Positions 17,508 to 26,641 of a stretch of 64,000 nt of DNA are shown here, one piece after another. The notes beneath the pieces are model-generated. The model did not search any database. It saw only the letters and a list, made by a program, of their open reading frames with translations, and had not been told where the DNA came from. Source of the stretch: Candidatus Melainabacteria bacterium (GTDB taxonomy: Bacteria > Cyanobacteriota > Vampirovibrionia > Obscuribacterales > Obscuribacteraceae); NCBI GenBank assembly GCA_013288645.1, contig JABDBL010000004.1, forward strand, positions 1-64,000, read 5' to 3'. Both the position numbers and the translations under genes were made by a program. Every line of letters begins with the position of its first letter. Position 1 is the first letter of the stretch.

Positions 17508-18425
17508 ATGTCACAGTTAAAATTGTTGATTTGCATTGTCCTCCTGATGCTTTTATCTAATTGTATATCATGTCCTGGAATTGACAATCATACCTATGCC
17601 GATACAACAGATACTGCATTATTAGCACAATCTACTCAACAATCAGATCCTCTATACGAGCAAGCTAATACGCTGCTAGATAAAGGGCAAATAAAAGAAG
17701 CAATTGAAATACTCAATCAGTTAGTTAAAAATAGCCCTGATAATTTCGCATATGTGCATGATTTAGCGGTAGCTTTAGAAGAAGCCGGTCAAACAGAAAC
17801 ATCACTGCAATATTTTCAAAAGGCAATAGTGCTACAACCCAATAATGCCACTTGTCACTATTCACTAGGCAGAATATATCAAGTCAACAATAAAACGGAA
17901 GAGGCGATAGCAGAATATCAAAAAGCATTAGAACTAGATCCTAAAAATGTGCAGGCTCATAACAATCTTGGCGTGGCTTATGCCAGTTTAGGCAAATATA
18001 CTGAATCAATAAATGAGTATCAAGAAGCACTAAAAATTGCTGCTAATTATCCGCCTGCTCAACATAATCTGGGTTATGCTCAAGCACATACTAGCCTGGG
18101 CATTAGTTATTTTAGACAAGGACAATATGACAAAGCTTTAGATGAATACAAGCAAGCTCTAACAATTGACCCTGAATGCGCAGATGCCTATTACAATTTA
18201 GCTTTGTTCTATCATCAAAAAATGGATCTAAGAGAAACTATTTATTATTATCAATTGGCGATTAAGTTTGATCCTAAAAATGTAAAAGCGCTAAATAATC
18301 TTGGTGTTGCTTATCATCAATTAGGCAAAGACGAAGAAGCCGCTGCTCAGTATCATCAGGCACTTTTGTTAAAACCAAATTTTAAAGAAGCGAAAGATAA
18401 TTTAGAAGCATTATCACCAAAATAA
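17508..18425 (+). CDS. Exported TPR protein
   Basis: A 305-residue protein with an N-terminal hydrophobic signal (KLLICIVLLMLLSNCISC). A Cys lies close behind it, but the -1 residue is Asn, so lipoprotein processing is uncertain. About seven tetratricopeptide repeats then run to the C-terminus: repeated patterns such as AHNNLGVAYASLGKYTESINEYQEALKI with 34-residue spacing, including SLGISYFRQGQYDKALDEYKQAL and NNLGVAYHQLGKDEEAAAQYHQAL. TPR arrays mediate protein-protein contacts. It probably acts in the periplasm or at the outer face of the membrane. No partner is evident from its neighbours. Confidence 0.88.
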   Translation: MSQLKLLICIVLLMLLSNCISCPGIDNHTYADTTDTALLAQSTQQSDPLYEQANTLLDKGQIKEAIEILNQLVKNSPDNFAYVHDLAVALEEAGQTETSLQYFQKAIVLQPNNATCHYSLGRIYQVNNKTEEAIAEYQKALELDPKNVQAHNNLGVAYASLGKYTESINEYQEALKIAANYPPAQHNLGYAQAHTSLGISYFRQGQYDKALDEYKQALTIDPECADAYYNLALFYHQKMDLRETIYYYQLAIKFDPKNVKALNNLGVAYHQLGKDEEAAAQYHQALLLKPNFKEAKDNLEALSPK

Positions 18426-18447
18426 AGAGTCCTAAAAGATCAAACAA

Positions 18448-18471
18448 TACCGAAGTCGGCTATTTTCGGTA
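18448..18471. terminator. Weak bidirectional terminator-like hairpin
   Basis: TACCGAA (18448-18454) and TTCGGTA (18465-18471) form a 7-bp stem between the convergent TPR and WG-repeat genes. Only short, interrupted T stretches follow on either strand. It is therefore a weak candidate for a shared transcription end. Confidence 0.4.
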
Positions 18472-18505
18472 CTCTTCAAATATTACCTCTGCATGCTTTT
18501 AAGTC

Positions 18506-19627
18506 TTAATGCGTTGTTCCAGTAAGTTTCATGGAAAATACTCCAAATACAGCAAGTCCATCCGAAAAATCGCCGGCTGTTTCAAAAGTTGGTTTGATTT
18601 TTATTTGCCCAGTTTGATCTATATATCCCCACTTCTGATTGGGAATAATGCCCCATTCTTTAGTGAGAACTCTAACGGCTGCCAGCCCACTCGAAAAAGA
18701 TCTCCCACTTCCGAACCGTGGGGGAATTACCATTTCCCTTTTACAGTTGATATATCCAACCACATAACCTTCCTTGGGATCAACTATTCTTACGCATGCG
18801 AGTCCCTCAGAAAATGCGTTTGCCCCGTCGAACTCTGGAGCAATTATCACTTTTCCAGCCTGATCAATGAACCCCCAACTCCCGTCTGTATAAGCTTCGG
18901 TGTGAGTGAATGGATGAATAAAGTGAACATCACCTGGGATTCGGACAGGTGCTAAATTCTCAGAAAAATCGCCAGCAGCTTGGAATTGAGGACTTATCAC
19001 TAAATTGCCTAGCTTGTTGATGTATCCCCATTTCTTGCCTATCCTCACTGCAGCTAAATTTTGCGAAAAACTATGTGCGGCAACAAATTTTGGTTGGATA
19101 ACAAAATTTCCGGTCTTATCAATGTACCCAAACAATCCTGAGGGACCGCCGACCGCTACTGGGGCTAACCCTTCGGAAAAGATAGAGAAATGAATTGCTG
19201 GATTCTCGTCTGCTTCATTGTCAGGCAAACGAAAATAGGACTTTACCCCATATTGAGCATCATATTTTGGTACTATAACCAATTTTCCCTTGTTATCAAT
19301 GAAGCCGCATTTATTCCCAATATCTACCGCTGCCAAATTTTCAGAGAACTTTTGGGCATCTTCAAATTGTGGCTGGATAACAAAATTGCCGCTTTTATCT
19401 AGATATCCGTATTGCATCTCCTTTCCGTTGTATACGCCTACAGGCGCTAGCCCGTTTGAGAAACAAAATGCTGCTTCAAGCTCCGGCTTGATAACAATCT
19501 TCCCAGTCTTATCTATGTATCCGTAGGTATAACGCGGCTTTAGTGAAGATGCATAACTCATGGAATTGCTCTGCAAAAGTGTCAACATCGCAGCGAATAA
19601 GATAAAGCCTTTGTAAAACCAATTCAT
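18506..19627 (-). CDS. Exported WG-repeat protein
   Basis: After a signal-like segment (WFYKGFILFAAMLTLLQ), the protein consists of seven to eight WG repeats of 40-50 residues. Each follows the pattern YGYIDKTGKIVIKP..F..A..FSNGLAPV, with variations such as WGYINKLGNLVISPQF and WGFIDQAGKVIIAPEF. WG repeats form a beta-rich, probably propeller- or solenoid-like surface of unknown binding role and are frequent in Melainabacteria. ATG 19627 is preferred over a TTG 12 codons upstream. The last repeat is cut short (FGVFSMKLTGTTH). Confidence 0.88.
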   Translation of the reverse strand: MNWFYKGFILFAAMLTLLQSNSMSYASSLKPRYTYGYIDKTGKIVIKPELEAAFCFSNGLAPVGVYNGKEMQYGYLDKSGNFVIQPQFEDAQKFSENLAAVDIGNKCGFIDNKGKLVIVPKYDAQYGVKSYFRLPDNEADENPAIHFSIFSEGLAPVAVGGPSGLFGYIDKTGNFVIQPKFVAAHSFSQNLAAVRIGKKWGYINKLGNLVISPQFQAAGDFSENLAPVRIPGDVHFIHPFTHTEAYTDGSWGFIDQAGKVIIAPEFDGANAFSEGLACVRIVDPKEGYVVGYINCKREMVIPPRFGSGRSFSSGLAAVRVLTKEWGIIPNQKWGYIDQTGQIKIKPTFETAGDFSDGLAVFGVFSMKLTGTTH

Positions 19628-19756
19628 ATTGTTAGTAAACGAAGACGAGTCTATACAATCCAATAGACTAGACCTAAAGATCTACAGAGTCAAGGTAGAG
19701 CCAATACCTGACCAATCCAATTTAGCTAAGTCAAAGCACGTTTATCTATTGACTCG

Positions 19757-19790
19757 ACCGTCCTATAACGTACATTATCTGTTATGAACC
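19757..19790. other. Short dif-like palindromic site next to the toxin-antitoxin locus
   Basis: The segment CCTATAACGTACATTATCTG has two half-palindromic arms around a 6-bp centre. It shares 15 of 16 bases (19766-19781) with a second intergenic site at 63907-63922. The arrangement loosely recalls XerC/XerD (dif or plasmid pdif) sites, which often flank toxin-antitoxin modules. The resemblance is only by eye. Confidence 0.25.
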
Positions 19791-19833
19791 ATTCCATAAA
19801 GATAGCGAACAGCATGATTGTTAGTCTATTGTG

Positions 19834-20079
19834 TCATTTATTAGCCAGCTTTTTCATTGCTCCGGCATATCGCTTATTCCCTTCTTTTAGGGCTTGTTTA
19901 AACAGCTTACGATTACTCGGTTCATTAGAAACTTGACGTATGACCAAGCTTTTACCATCTTCTCCTAATGAAATTTCCACTGGAGTTTCATTATTTATCC
20001 CAAGCAAACCCAAAATTGGCCTGTCAAGCACCAATGCAGAGCTATTGCCTATCTTGGTTAGTTTTTTAACAATTGCCAT
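19834..20079 (-). CDS. AbrB/MazE-type antitoxin
   Basis: An 81-residue protein beginning AIVKKLTKIGNSSALVLDRPILGLLGI, the swapped-hairpin DNA-binding fold of AbrB/MazE antitoxins. A charged C-terminal tail follows (SNRKLFKQALKEGNKRYAGAMKKLANK) that would bind a toxin. ATG 20079 is chosen because GAGGA lies 8 bases upstream. Its putative partner is the broken Doc-like toxin gene about 170 bp upstream on the same strand. The order (toxin first) is the reverse of classic phd-doc. Confidence 0.8.
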   Translation of the reverse strand: MAIVKKLTKIGNSSALVLDRPILGLLGINNETPVEISLGEDGKSLVIRQVSNEPSNRKLFKQALKEGNKRYAGAMKKLANK

Positions 20080-20245
20080 TTTTTCATTCCTCACTTACTA
20101 CGCAGTTATTACGGGAAACAGTATTTCAGCAATAACTCAATTAATACTATGTTATTATATTGAATATAACAATGGTTCAGGAATTTAATATACGCTTCAT
20201 TAAATATAAGATGCACATAAGCTCTGGGCACCATGAAATTTCTTA

Positions 20246-20619
20246 TTAAACCGGTAATTTGAGACTATGTTCTTCTAAGAATTTTGCAATTATATCCTTG
20301 TGAAGGCTTTCTTCAGCTATTTGCACGGCAAAATTAACCAGCTCATCTTCTTCAACTTCTAAAATGTATAAACTGCCATTGTCGCCGTTCTTTTATTACC
20401 ATCAATAAAAGCATGGTTTTTAATAAGACTAAAGAAATAAGCCGCTGCCATCAGAAATATGGTCGGATGCAACAGCTGACCCTCAAACGTTTGCATGGGT
20501 AATCCTAAAGCTGATTCGAGCAAACCATGATCCCGAACACCAGACATACCGACATACAACCGGATTTGCTCATTGTGAATTTCTTCCGCTTGAAAGATAG
20601 AAAGAAAAACTATTTCCAT
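20246..20619 (-). pseudogene. doc: Doc-type (Fic family) toxin, frameshifted
   Basis: The first frame encodes most of a Doc toxin: FLSIFQAEEIHNEQIRLY, GVRDHGLLESAL, and the Fic active-site motif HAFIDGNKRTA. It then stops at 20359 after VYTF. The missing C-terminus continues in the next frame as LEVEEDELVNFAVQIAEESL and KDIIAKFLEEH to a stop at 20246-20248. About six family residues (the usual EINGYEL stretch) are also lost at the joint, so a small deletion shifted the frame. Intact Doc phosphorylates EF-Tu; this copy is probably inactive although the His motif survives. The start is uncertain: ATG 20619 gives a family-like N-terminus. Confidence 0.75.
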
Positions 20620-20678
20620 AAATGCTTTAATCTTTGAATTTACGCTCAGATATATGTCCGCACGCAGAAGATCTTTGT

Positions 20679-22280
20679 TCAACTTTTTCTAGAGACAGGC
20701 ATTATGCGATGAGAAAAGCTTGGTCTGATATGTTTATGTTTAGTTATATAAGCGCGTAAAGCGTCGGCTAATTTTTCATCGGTATATTTAACATCTGTAG
20801 CTTTAGAAAAATTGTAGCCATCGCCACCTTTGAAATTATAGTCGTTGACAGCAATTTTATAAGAGGCTGTCTTTTCTATAGACAACCAATCACCTGCTGC
20901 GTTTTGTACTAGAACAGAGATAATGCGTTTGTCAGGCGGACTTTCAGGATCATAAGTGATTTTCAGTCCATGCACATCAAAAAATGCACCATAGTGAGGT
21001 CCTGATAGACTATATTTAAGTAAAGAAAGCAGAGCCTCACCAGATACGGTGGCACAGATTATTTTATTGTCGAAAGGCAAAATCTCTTGAATTTTTTCTT
21101 CGCTTATCGGACCTTTTTCTAGCTTGGCTCTTATACCACCGCGATTTTGAAAAGTTATTTGTACACCGCAATTCACCGTAGCTTCTGCCATTGCGTCGCA
21201 GATTAAATTACCGATAGCTGAGTCGGTTGGCATATTGGCAAAATGATTCCAAAAAGTTCCGTCAGAAAAGCCAATAATGTTATTTGCTAAGGCTAGCAAG
21301 GGCTTTTCTTTTTCTTGCAAGTAAGTTTCTAATTGAGGATCCTCTTTTAGATTGCTGTTAATGCTTATCAGTTTATATTCGGTTTTTGGCTTAATCAAAT
21401 GTCCTAATTGATCAAACTTGAGATCTAGATCTCCTAAAGCCCTACCATAGCAACCTGTCTGAACAATGGCTGTGTAATTGCCGTCCGGGTGGGCGACCCA
21501 GAACGGCTTTTTCAAAGTAGTGTGACTGTGTCCACCGACAATTAAATCGATTGACGGGATTGCATCGGCTAGAGCTTTGTCTAATTCCACACCACAATGG
21601 CTGACAACAATAATTTTATCGATACCTTGATTTTGATAATACTCTACTTCTTCCTTAACTGGTTGCATCCAATCGCCGGCAGGAGCTTTAACTTTCACAC
21701 CCTCAAGTCCTAATGCCTTTTTCTCCAAGTCAGGTGTTATGACACCGATTAAAGCAATTTTTTCGCCATTTATTTCTTTTATCATGCCGGCTTTGATAAA
21801 CGACCCTAAAGCCGGTAAGGATGAGCAGTCTAAATTACACGCTAAAACTGGGAATTTAGCTTGCTTAAGTTGATTAGCTAAATACTGAGCTCCTTTATCA
21901 AACTCGTGATTGCCTAACTCAACAACGTCATAGCCTATTTCATTTAGAGCTTCGATTTCTACTGCACCACCATAGCGTTGAAACAAAGGGGTACCTTGAA
22001 AAAAATCTCCGGCATCTATAACAATCACATTATTATGTTTATGTTTAATGGAAGACACTAAATATGCGATTTTAGATAAGCCACCAACAAGATGACCATT
22101 TTCGTTAAAAGGTAGGTCGTGTGAGTGAAGGTCATTTGTATGCAAAATGATCAGATCAAAATCTTTTAATTTTTTCTTTGTATAACGATGCCCTGGTGGC
22201 AAAGCACATGCCTGATTGAGGCTTAGACCTATTATAAGGACTACAGTGATGCTGAATAAATTGGGAAATTTACTGGACAT
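20679..22280 (-). CDS. Exported 5'-nucleotidase / 2',3'-cyclic phosphodiesterase (UshA family)
   Basis: Periplasmic metallophosphoesterase that dephosphorylates nucleotides. It has a signal peptide (SITVVLIIGLSLNQACA) and the two-metal motifs HTNDLHSHDLP, DAGDFFQGTPL, ELGNHEFDKG, VVSHCGVELD and GGHSHT. The C-terminal nucleotide-binding domain (from about residue 350) shows FQNRGGIRAKLEKG and NDYNFKGGDGY. The full 533-residue length fits the family. A GAGG precedes ATG 22280. It lies 111 bp after ftsI on the same strand and could be co-transcribed, but no functional link is apparent. Confidence 0.93.
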   Translation of the reverse strand: MSSKFPNLFSITVVLIIGLSLNQACALPPGHRYTKKKLKDFDLIILHTNDLHSHDLPFNENGHLVGGLSKIAYLVSSIKHKHNNVIVIDAGDFFQGTPLFQRYGGAVEIEALNEIGYDVVELGNHEFDKGAQYLANQLKQAKFPVLACNLDCSSLPALGSFIKAGMIKEINGEKIALIGVITPDLEKKALGLEGVKVKAPAGDWMQPVKEEVEYYQNQGIDKIIVVSHCGVELDKALADAIPSIDLIVGGHSHTTLKKPFWVAHPDGNYTAIVQTGCYGRALGDLDLKFDQLGHLIKPKTEYKLISINSNLKEDPQLETYLQEKEKPLLALANNIIGFSDGTFWNHFANMPTDSAIGNLICDAMAEATVNCGVQITFQNRGGIRAKLEKGPISEEKIQEILPFDNKIICATVSGEALLSLLKYSLSGPHYGAFFDVHGLKITYDPESPPDKRIISVLVQNAAGDWLSIEKTASYKIAVNDYNFKGGDGYNFSKATDVKYTDEKLADALRAYITKHKHIRPSFSHRIMPVSRKS

Positions 22281-22391
22281 TTTGTTTTGCCTCGATCGAC
22301 TACTTTTATTAGGGACACAATCTCAAATAATTGCACCTTATTTTGTATTACGATATTGAGGCGAAAAAGTTCATTTCATAACAAGACTAGT

Positions 22392-24227
22392 CTAGTTTAT
22401 TTCTTTATTTTCTTTAGAATATTTGATTGAAGGCGCCTTCTGTGAGTCATGTTTAGCAACCGTACCAGGCATATAAGAGTTATCAGGCACAATACCAAGA
22501 TAACGTGCTGATTCAACGGCAATGGCATTAAAGACTGGACCGGCAACTGTATTGCCCCAACGTCCGTCAGTTTGAGGACCATCTATAACAACTAAACAAA
22601 GTAATTGTGGATCATTAGCTGGCAAGAATCCTATAAAAGAGGCTATGGTCTGTCCGGCTAAATAACCGTGTCTTCCCTGCCCGACTTTTTGTGCTGTGCC
22701 AGTTTTACCAGCTACTGAGTAACCTGGCACCTGTCCTGCTATTTGGCTGCCCCGAGCAATGTTCTCTGCTAAAAGTGTGCGTACAGTTTTAGCTGTCGTC
22801 GCGGATACCGCTTGTCTTTCTTTCGGTGCAGCCCAATTTTGGGTCACGCCCGAGAGGGGGTCATAAACCCGCCTTACCAAATGAGGCTCTATCCATACTC
22901 CATCATTAGCGATAGTTCCCACACTTGCTACTAATTGCAAGGGCGTTACTGCAATTGCTCCTTGTCCAAAGCCTGTTGTGGCAGTATCAATTGGCTTCCA
23001 TTCCTTAGCAGGTAGCAATAGTCCCGCCGATTCGCCGGGTAAATCAATCCCGGTTTGAGAGCCCAAACCGAACAATTGCAATTTGTCATGAAATTGCTTT
23101 GGCGTCATAGTCAAAGCTACTTGAGCTGCTGCAACATTGCTCGAGTGAATGAAAAGATGCAATAGATCTAATTGCCCATGGCCACCATCGTGATTGTGTA
23201 CTGTGCGATTGCCCACCCTCAATGATCCGGAGTCATAGAAGGTACTATTGGGTTTGATGGTCTCCAGATCAAGAGCGCTGGCCACAGTAAGAATTTTAAA
23301 AGTTGATCCTGGTTGATATACATCCACCATCGACCAGTTTTTCGTTACTACATATGGATACTTAGAATATTGATTAGGGTCAAAAGAAGGATAATTTGCC
23401 CAAGCTAAGATTTCACCATTCTTTGGGTCGGTGATAATTGCTGCTCCTCTTTGAGCGTTCGCATGTTTGCACATAGCAAATAATTCTTTTTCCGCTAAAT
23501 GCTGCAAGTAATTATCTATCGTTAGCTCAATATATCTTCCCAATGGCGGGTTTATAGATGTTTTATTTGATTTTGATATAACTACTGGAATGGGACTACC
23601 ATGACCATCAAGTTGTGGCTTAACTAGTTCACCGGTGTCTTTTAATTTTTGCTCCAGTCCTTGCTCCACGCCGCCTTGCCCACGACTGTCCACATTGACA
23701 TAGCCTAGCAAATGAGCCGCTAAATGGCCCTCTGGATAATGTCTAAAGGGCCTTGGCACAATGTCTATACCGAGCCAGTTAAGAGCTTGCAACTCTTCAA
23801 CTGTGTCGCGATCTACATGTCTAGCTAGAGTGATAACAGGATAACCAGCAAAGAATAACTTCTGTATCTTGTCCACTTCTTGATGCGTGATTTGAGCAAA
23901 TTTATCTACTGCTTCAGTTACATTGACTTTAAGCAAATCGGTATGAACATAAACATCATATCTAGTGGTATCGATAGCCAATGGCAGTCCATGTCTATCC
24001 GTAATCGTGCCACGATGTACCAACAAATTATTTTGTTGCCTCTGCACCATAGCCTTGTGACGGAGCTCATTTCCTTTAATGACTTGCAAATAATATAGGC
24101 GGCTAAGGACTATAATAAAACCCGCAAGCAGCAAAACTTGCCACATGCGCAAGCGCCAAAGTGGAGAACGGGGCTTATTTGCACGCTTTTGTTTAAGACT
24201 ATGCTCAGATTCTAAGACAGTAAGCAA
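22392..24227 (-). CDS. ftsI: Peptidoglycan transpeptidase FtsI / class B penicillin-binding protein
   Basis: Septal peptidoglycan transpeptidase. It has a basic cytoplasmic N-terminus, one membrane helix (about 29-47, WQVLLLAGFIIVLSRLYYL), the dimerisation domain with RGTITDRHGLPLA, and a transpeptidase domain. The active-site motifs are STFK (Ser near residue 309), SSN and KTGTAQ, with the linking motif GFGQGAIAVTPLQL. The start is TTG 24227, supported by GGAGG 7 bases upstream. It is 27 bp from the ftsL-like gene and follows rsmH in the classic division-and-wall order. Confidence 0.95.
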   Translation of the reverse strand: MLTVLESEHSLKQKRANKPRSPLWRLRMWQVLLLAGFIIVLSRLYYLQVIKGNELRHKAMVQRQQNNLLVHRGTITDRHGLPLAIDTTRYDVYVHTDLLKVNVTEAVDKFAQITHQEVDKIQKLFFAGYPVITLARHVDRDTVEELQALNWLGIDIVPRPFRHYPEGHLAAHLLGYVNVDSRGQGGVEQGLEQKLKDTGELVKPQLDGHGSPIPVVISKSNKTSINPPLGRYIELTIDNYLQHLAEKELFAMCKHANAQRGAAIITDPKNGEILAWANYPSFDPNQYSKYPYVVTKNWSMVDVYQPGSTFKILTVASALDLETIKPNSTFYDSGSLRVGNRTVHNHDGGHGQLDLLHLFIHSSNVAAAQVALTMTPKQFHDKLQLFGLGSQTGIDLPGESAGLLLPAKEWKPIDTATTGFGQGAIAVTPLQLVASVGTIANDGVWIEPHLVRRVYDPLSGVTQNWAAPKERQAVSATTAKTVRTLLAENIARGSQIAGQVPGYSVAGKTGTAQKVGQGRHGYLAGQTIASFIGFLPANDPQLLCLVVIDGPQTDGRWGNTVAGPVFNAIAVESARYLGIVPDNSYMPGTVAKHDSQKAPSIKYSKENKEIN

Positions 24228-24254
24228 TAGAAAGCCTCCAGCTTAGATGAGGAG

Positions 24255-24773
24255 CTAGTAACCAGCCATTAAAGGCAAATGATGCTTGGCGGGAACAAAA
24301 GGTTCGCACTTCACTGGCGGCACTTCAGCAGCCACTAAAACTTCATCGGGAACTCGCAATTTAGATTGTCTAGCGCTATGCCCCAAGACGCTTTCTTGGA
24401 TACCTTGAAAAGAAATTGATTTCAATAACTTGGCCGATAGTTCACAGTTATGCTCACTTAGTCTGCGGGCCTTCTCTTGATAGATTGTCAGGTTACGGGA
24501 CATCATTACATCAATGCTGTAAGCTGCAATGGCAATGGCAGACAGAGCAATCAAAGCCACCTGCAGCACCCGGTTAATGCGCATCAATAATGGCGCTTTA
24601 AAGCTAGGACGCTTAAGTGGATCAACAAGCGGGACCGAGCTTGGCAAACTAGGTAAAGATTTTTGCTGCACAAATACGGGTAAATTGATAGCTTGCACTT
24701 TTAGATTACCGCTAACATAATGATCGTCTATCTCGGGATAATATAATTTATCAGTCATATCTATCTGATTCAT
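24255..24773 (-). CDS. ftsL: FtsL-like division protein
   Basis: A 172-residue bitopic protein: long Pro-rich cytoplasmic part (1-65), one membrane helix (about 68-92, VLQVALIALSAIAIAAYSIDVMM), then a short heptad-like segment (TIYQEKARRLSEHNCELSAKLLKSIS) and a Pro/Val-rich end. Sequence similarity to FtsL is weak, as usual for this protein. The position between rsmH and ftsI, the topology and the coiled coil make it the expected FtsL. The segment after the coiled coil is longer than in E. coli. Confidence 0.75.
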   Translation of the reverse strand: MNQIDMTDKLYYPEIDDHYVSGNLKVQAINLPVFVQQKSLPSLPSSVPLVDPLKRPSFKAPLLMRINRVLQVALIALSAIAIAAYSIDVMMSRNLTIYQEKARRLSEHNCELSAKLLKSISFQGIQESVLGHSARQSKLRVPDEVLVAAEVPPVKCEPFVPAKHHLPLMAGY

Positions 24774-24848
24774 ATAAGTTGCTTATCTATAATCTATAAT
24801 TTGGTGCCAATATTTTAGCCTAATATGTGCTTCTCGGATAGCTATGCT

Positions 24849-25820
24849 TTAAGGCAATTTTTCTACTGCACGTAGTTTAGCACTCCGACTCCGTATATTG
24901 GTAAGTATTTCTTGCTCGCCTGCGATTAATGGCTTTGGAGTGATTATTAGAAGCTCCCTTTTTTTATTGCAAGTACAGATTGGTTGGCGTGGTGGACATA
25001 TGCAAGGACTTGCCATATGTGTAAAAAACCGCTTAACTATCCGATCTTCTAAACTGTGAAAAGTAATAATTACAAGCCTAGCGCCAGGAGTCAAAATCGA
25101 GTTTGCTTGTTCTAAAAATATTTCTAAATTCTCTAATTCATTATTGACAGCTATCCTTAACGCCTGAAATGTACGTGTAGCAGGATGCAATTTGGATTTA
25201 TGTCCTCTGTATCTAACTACCTTTTCAACAACGTTAGCTAACTCGCTAGTATTAGCGAAAGGACGATTTTTTATTATTGCCTTAGCGATTGCCCGGCTAC
25301 TACGCTCTTCACCGTATTTATAAATGATATTAGCCAGTTCAGTTTCATTCAAATCGTTTACCAAATCGGCAGCCGTAATCCGATTATTTGTGTTCATACG
25401 CATATCTAGAGGCCCTTGGCGCTGAAAACTAAAACCGCGTTGACTATCATCTAATTGATTAGAAGATATACCAAGATCAGCTATAATGCCACCATCTACA
25501 GTGTTTATATCTAGGTCAGATAATGCTGTTTTTAGATTAGCAAAATTGCTGTGAACAAATTTAATTTCATTAGCGAGCGGACCACTATTTACACTTAATT
25601 TATGCAAAGCCAAAGAATCTTGATCCATAGCTATTATGCCCTTGCCAGAACCAGCCTTTTGACAAATTCTTTTTAAGTGTCCGCCAGCACCAGCTGTAGC
25701 ATCAATATATAAATGGTTAGGTCTGACGTTAAGCAGACCAACAGCCTCTTCCAACATGACAGGCAAATGCCCTCCTGCCATGGAAGTTTCTTCATTTATC
25801 TTTATGTCATCTGAAATCAT
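24849..25820 (-). CDS. rsmH: 16S rRNA (cytosine-1402-N4) methyltransferase
   Basis: SAM-dependent methylation of C1402 in the 16S decoding region. The RsmH signatures are present: HLPVMLEEAVGLL, the SAM loop DATAGAGGHL, GIIADLGISSNQLDD with RGFSFQRQGPLDMRMN, and near the end ITFHSLEDRIVKRFF plus the Cys cluster CICPPRQPICTCNKKRE. ATG 25820 is the first start. ATG 25781 (AGGHLPVM) is closer to the usual family N-terminus and cannot be excluded. It heads the rsmH-ftsL-ftsI group; mraZ is absent upstream. Confidence 0.95.
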   Translation of the reverse strand: MISDDIKINEETSMAGGHLPVMLEEAVGLLNVRPNHLYIDATAGAGGHLKRICQKAGSGKGIIAMDQDSLALHKLSVNSGPLANEIKFVHSNFANLKTALSDLDINTVDGGIIADLGISSNQLDDSQRGFSFQRQGPLDMRMNTNNRITAADLVNDLNETELANIIYKYGEERSSRAIAKAIIKNRPFANTSELANVVEKVVRYRGHKSKLHPATRTFQALRIAVNNELENLEIFLEQANSILTPGARLVIITFHSLEDRIVKRFFTHMASPCICPPRQPICTCNKKRELLIITPKPLIAGEQEILTNIRSRSAKLRAVEKLP

Positions 25821-25864
25821 CTATAGATAATAGTCTATAGAAAAATGTCATGCAATTAAGCAAA

Positions 25865-26374
25865 TTAATATTTATATTGGCTGTTTTGCCGGACAGCGCG
25901 TTTTCTTCGTCCTTCGTGATCCCAGCACATTAAATAACAAAGCTGAGCTAGAAAAAATCCAACGAGAAGATTAAGGAGAGAAAGGTTTAGCCAAAAGGCT
26001 TGCTTAGATGCTTGACCGATAGGATGTCCATGATTAACGTAAAAGACAATACCATCAAGCAATAAAAGAGGCATGACAAATATCACAGCTGTCCAAATAG
26101 TTTGTCTAATAGAGGCTGTTGTACCAGCTAAGTGCCAATGCAAACCATCCCACCAAAATACTGGGGCAATTTTTGTTTTCATCTGGTAAACAGGATAAAG
26201 GATCCGTCCAGCATTAATTGCTACGAAATTACGTGCGCAAGCAGTGCAAAAAAACGTCTCGGTTTCACCAAAGGGCTCTAGATTTCCGCATTTACAGCGC
26301 GGACATGGATAAGCTTGTCCTTGCAAAATTACTTGTTTCTCTAAATAGAGCTGTTGGTAGCTTTGATCAAACAT
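25865..26374 (-). CDS. Zinc-ribbon membrane protein, unknown function
   Basis: About 169 residues. The N-terminal zinc ribbon has Cys pairs PCPRCKCGNLEPF and FFCTACARNF. Two membrane helices follow (about 90-112, TIWTAVIFVMPLLLLDGIVFY, and 128-150, FWLNLSLLNLLVGFFLAQLCYLM), with a short basic tail. The second in-frame start (ATG 26374) is preferred over GTG 26386. It precedes rsmH by 44 bp on the same strand, in the place where mraZ usually lies. Its relation to division genes is only positional. Confidence 0.7.
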   Translation of the reverse strand: MFDQSYQQLYLEKQVILQGQAYPCPRCKCGNLEPFGETETFFCTACARNFVAINAGRILYPVYQMKTKIAPVFWWDGLHWHLAGTTASIRQTIWTAVIFVMPLLLLDGIVFYVNHGHPIGQASKQAFWLNLSLLNLLVGFFLAQLCYLMCWDHEGRRKRAVRQNSQYKY

Positions 26375-26641
26375 ATTAACTATCACCCTATTGCTTAATC
26401 AAGAAGGAAGGAATAATTCCTTTGCATGTTGCCAAGCATTAAACATTCGCGTCCTATATCTGATAAATACCCAAAACTAGGCATCAATCCGCTCGGATAA
26501 GGTAAATTTTTAGAAATTTAATAAGCAGCTATAATGCTACTGTCTACCTCGTACAGCCGCTAATATATCAGTCGTCCCCTTTGTTATTCCCCGGTGATAT
26601 GTCTGATAGTTTGTTTATTAAGTCAGGAGAATCAGTCTAAA

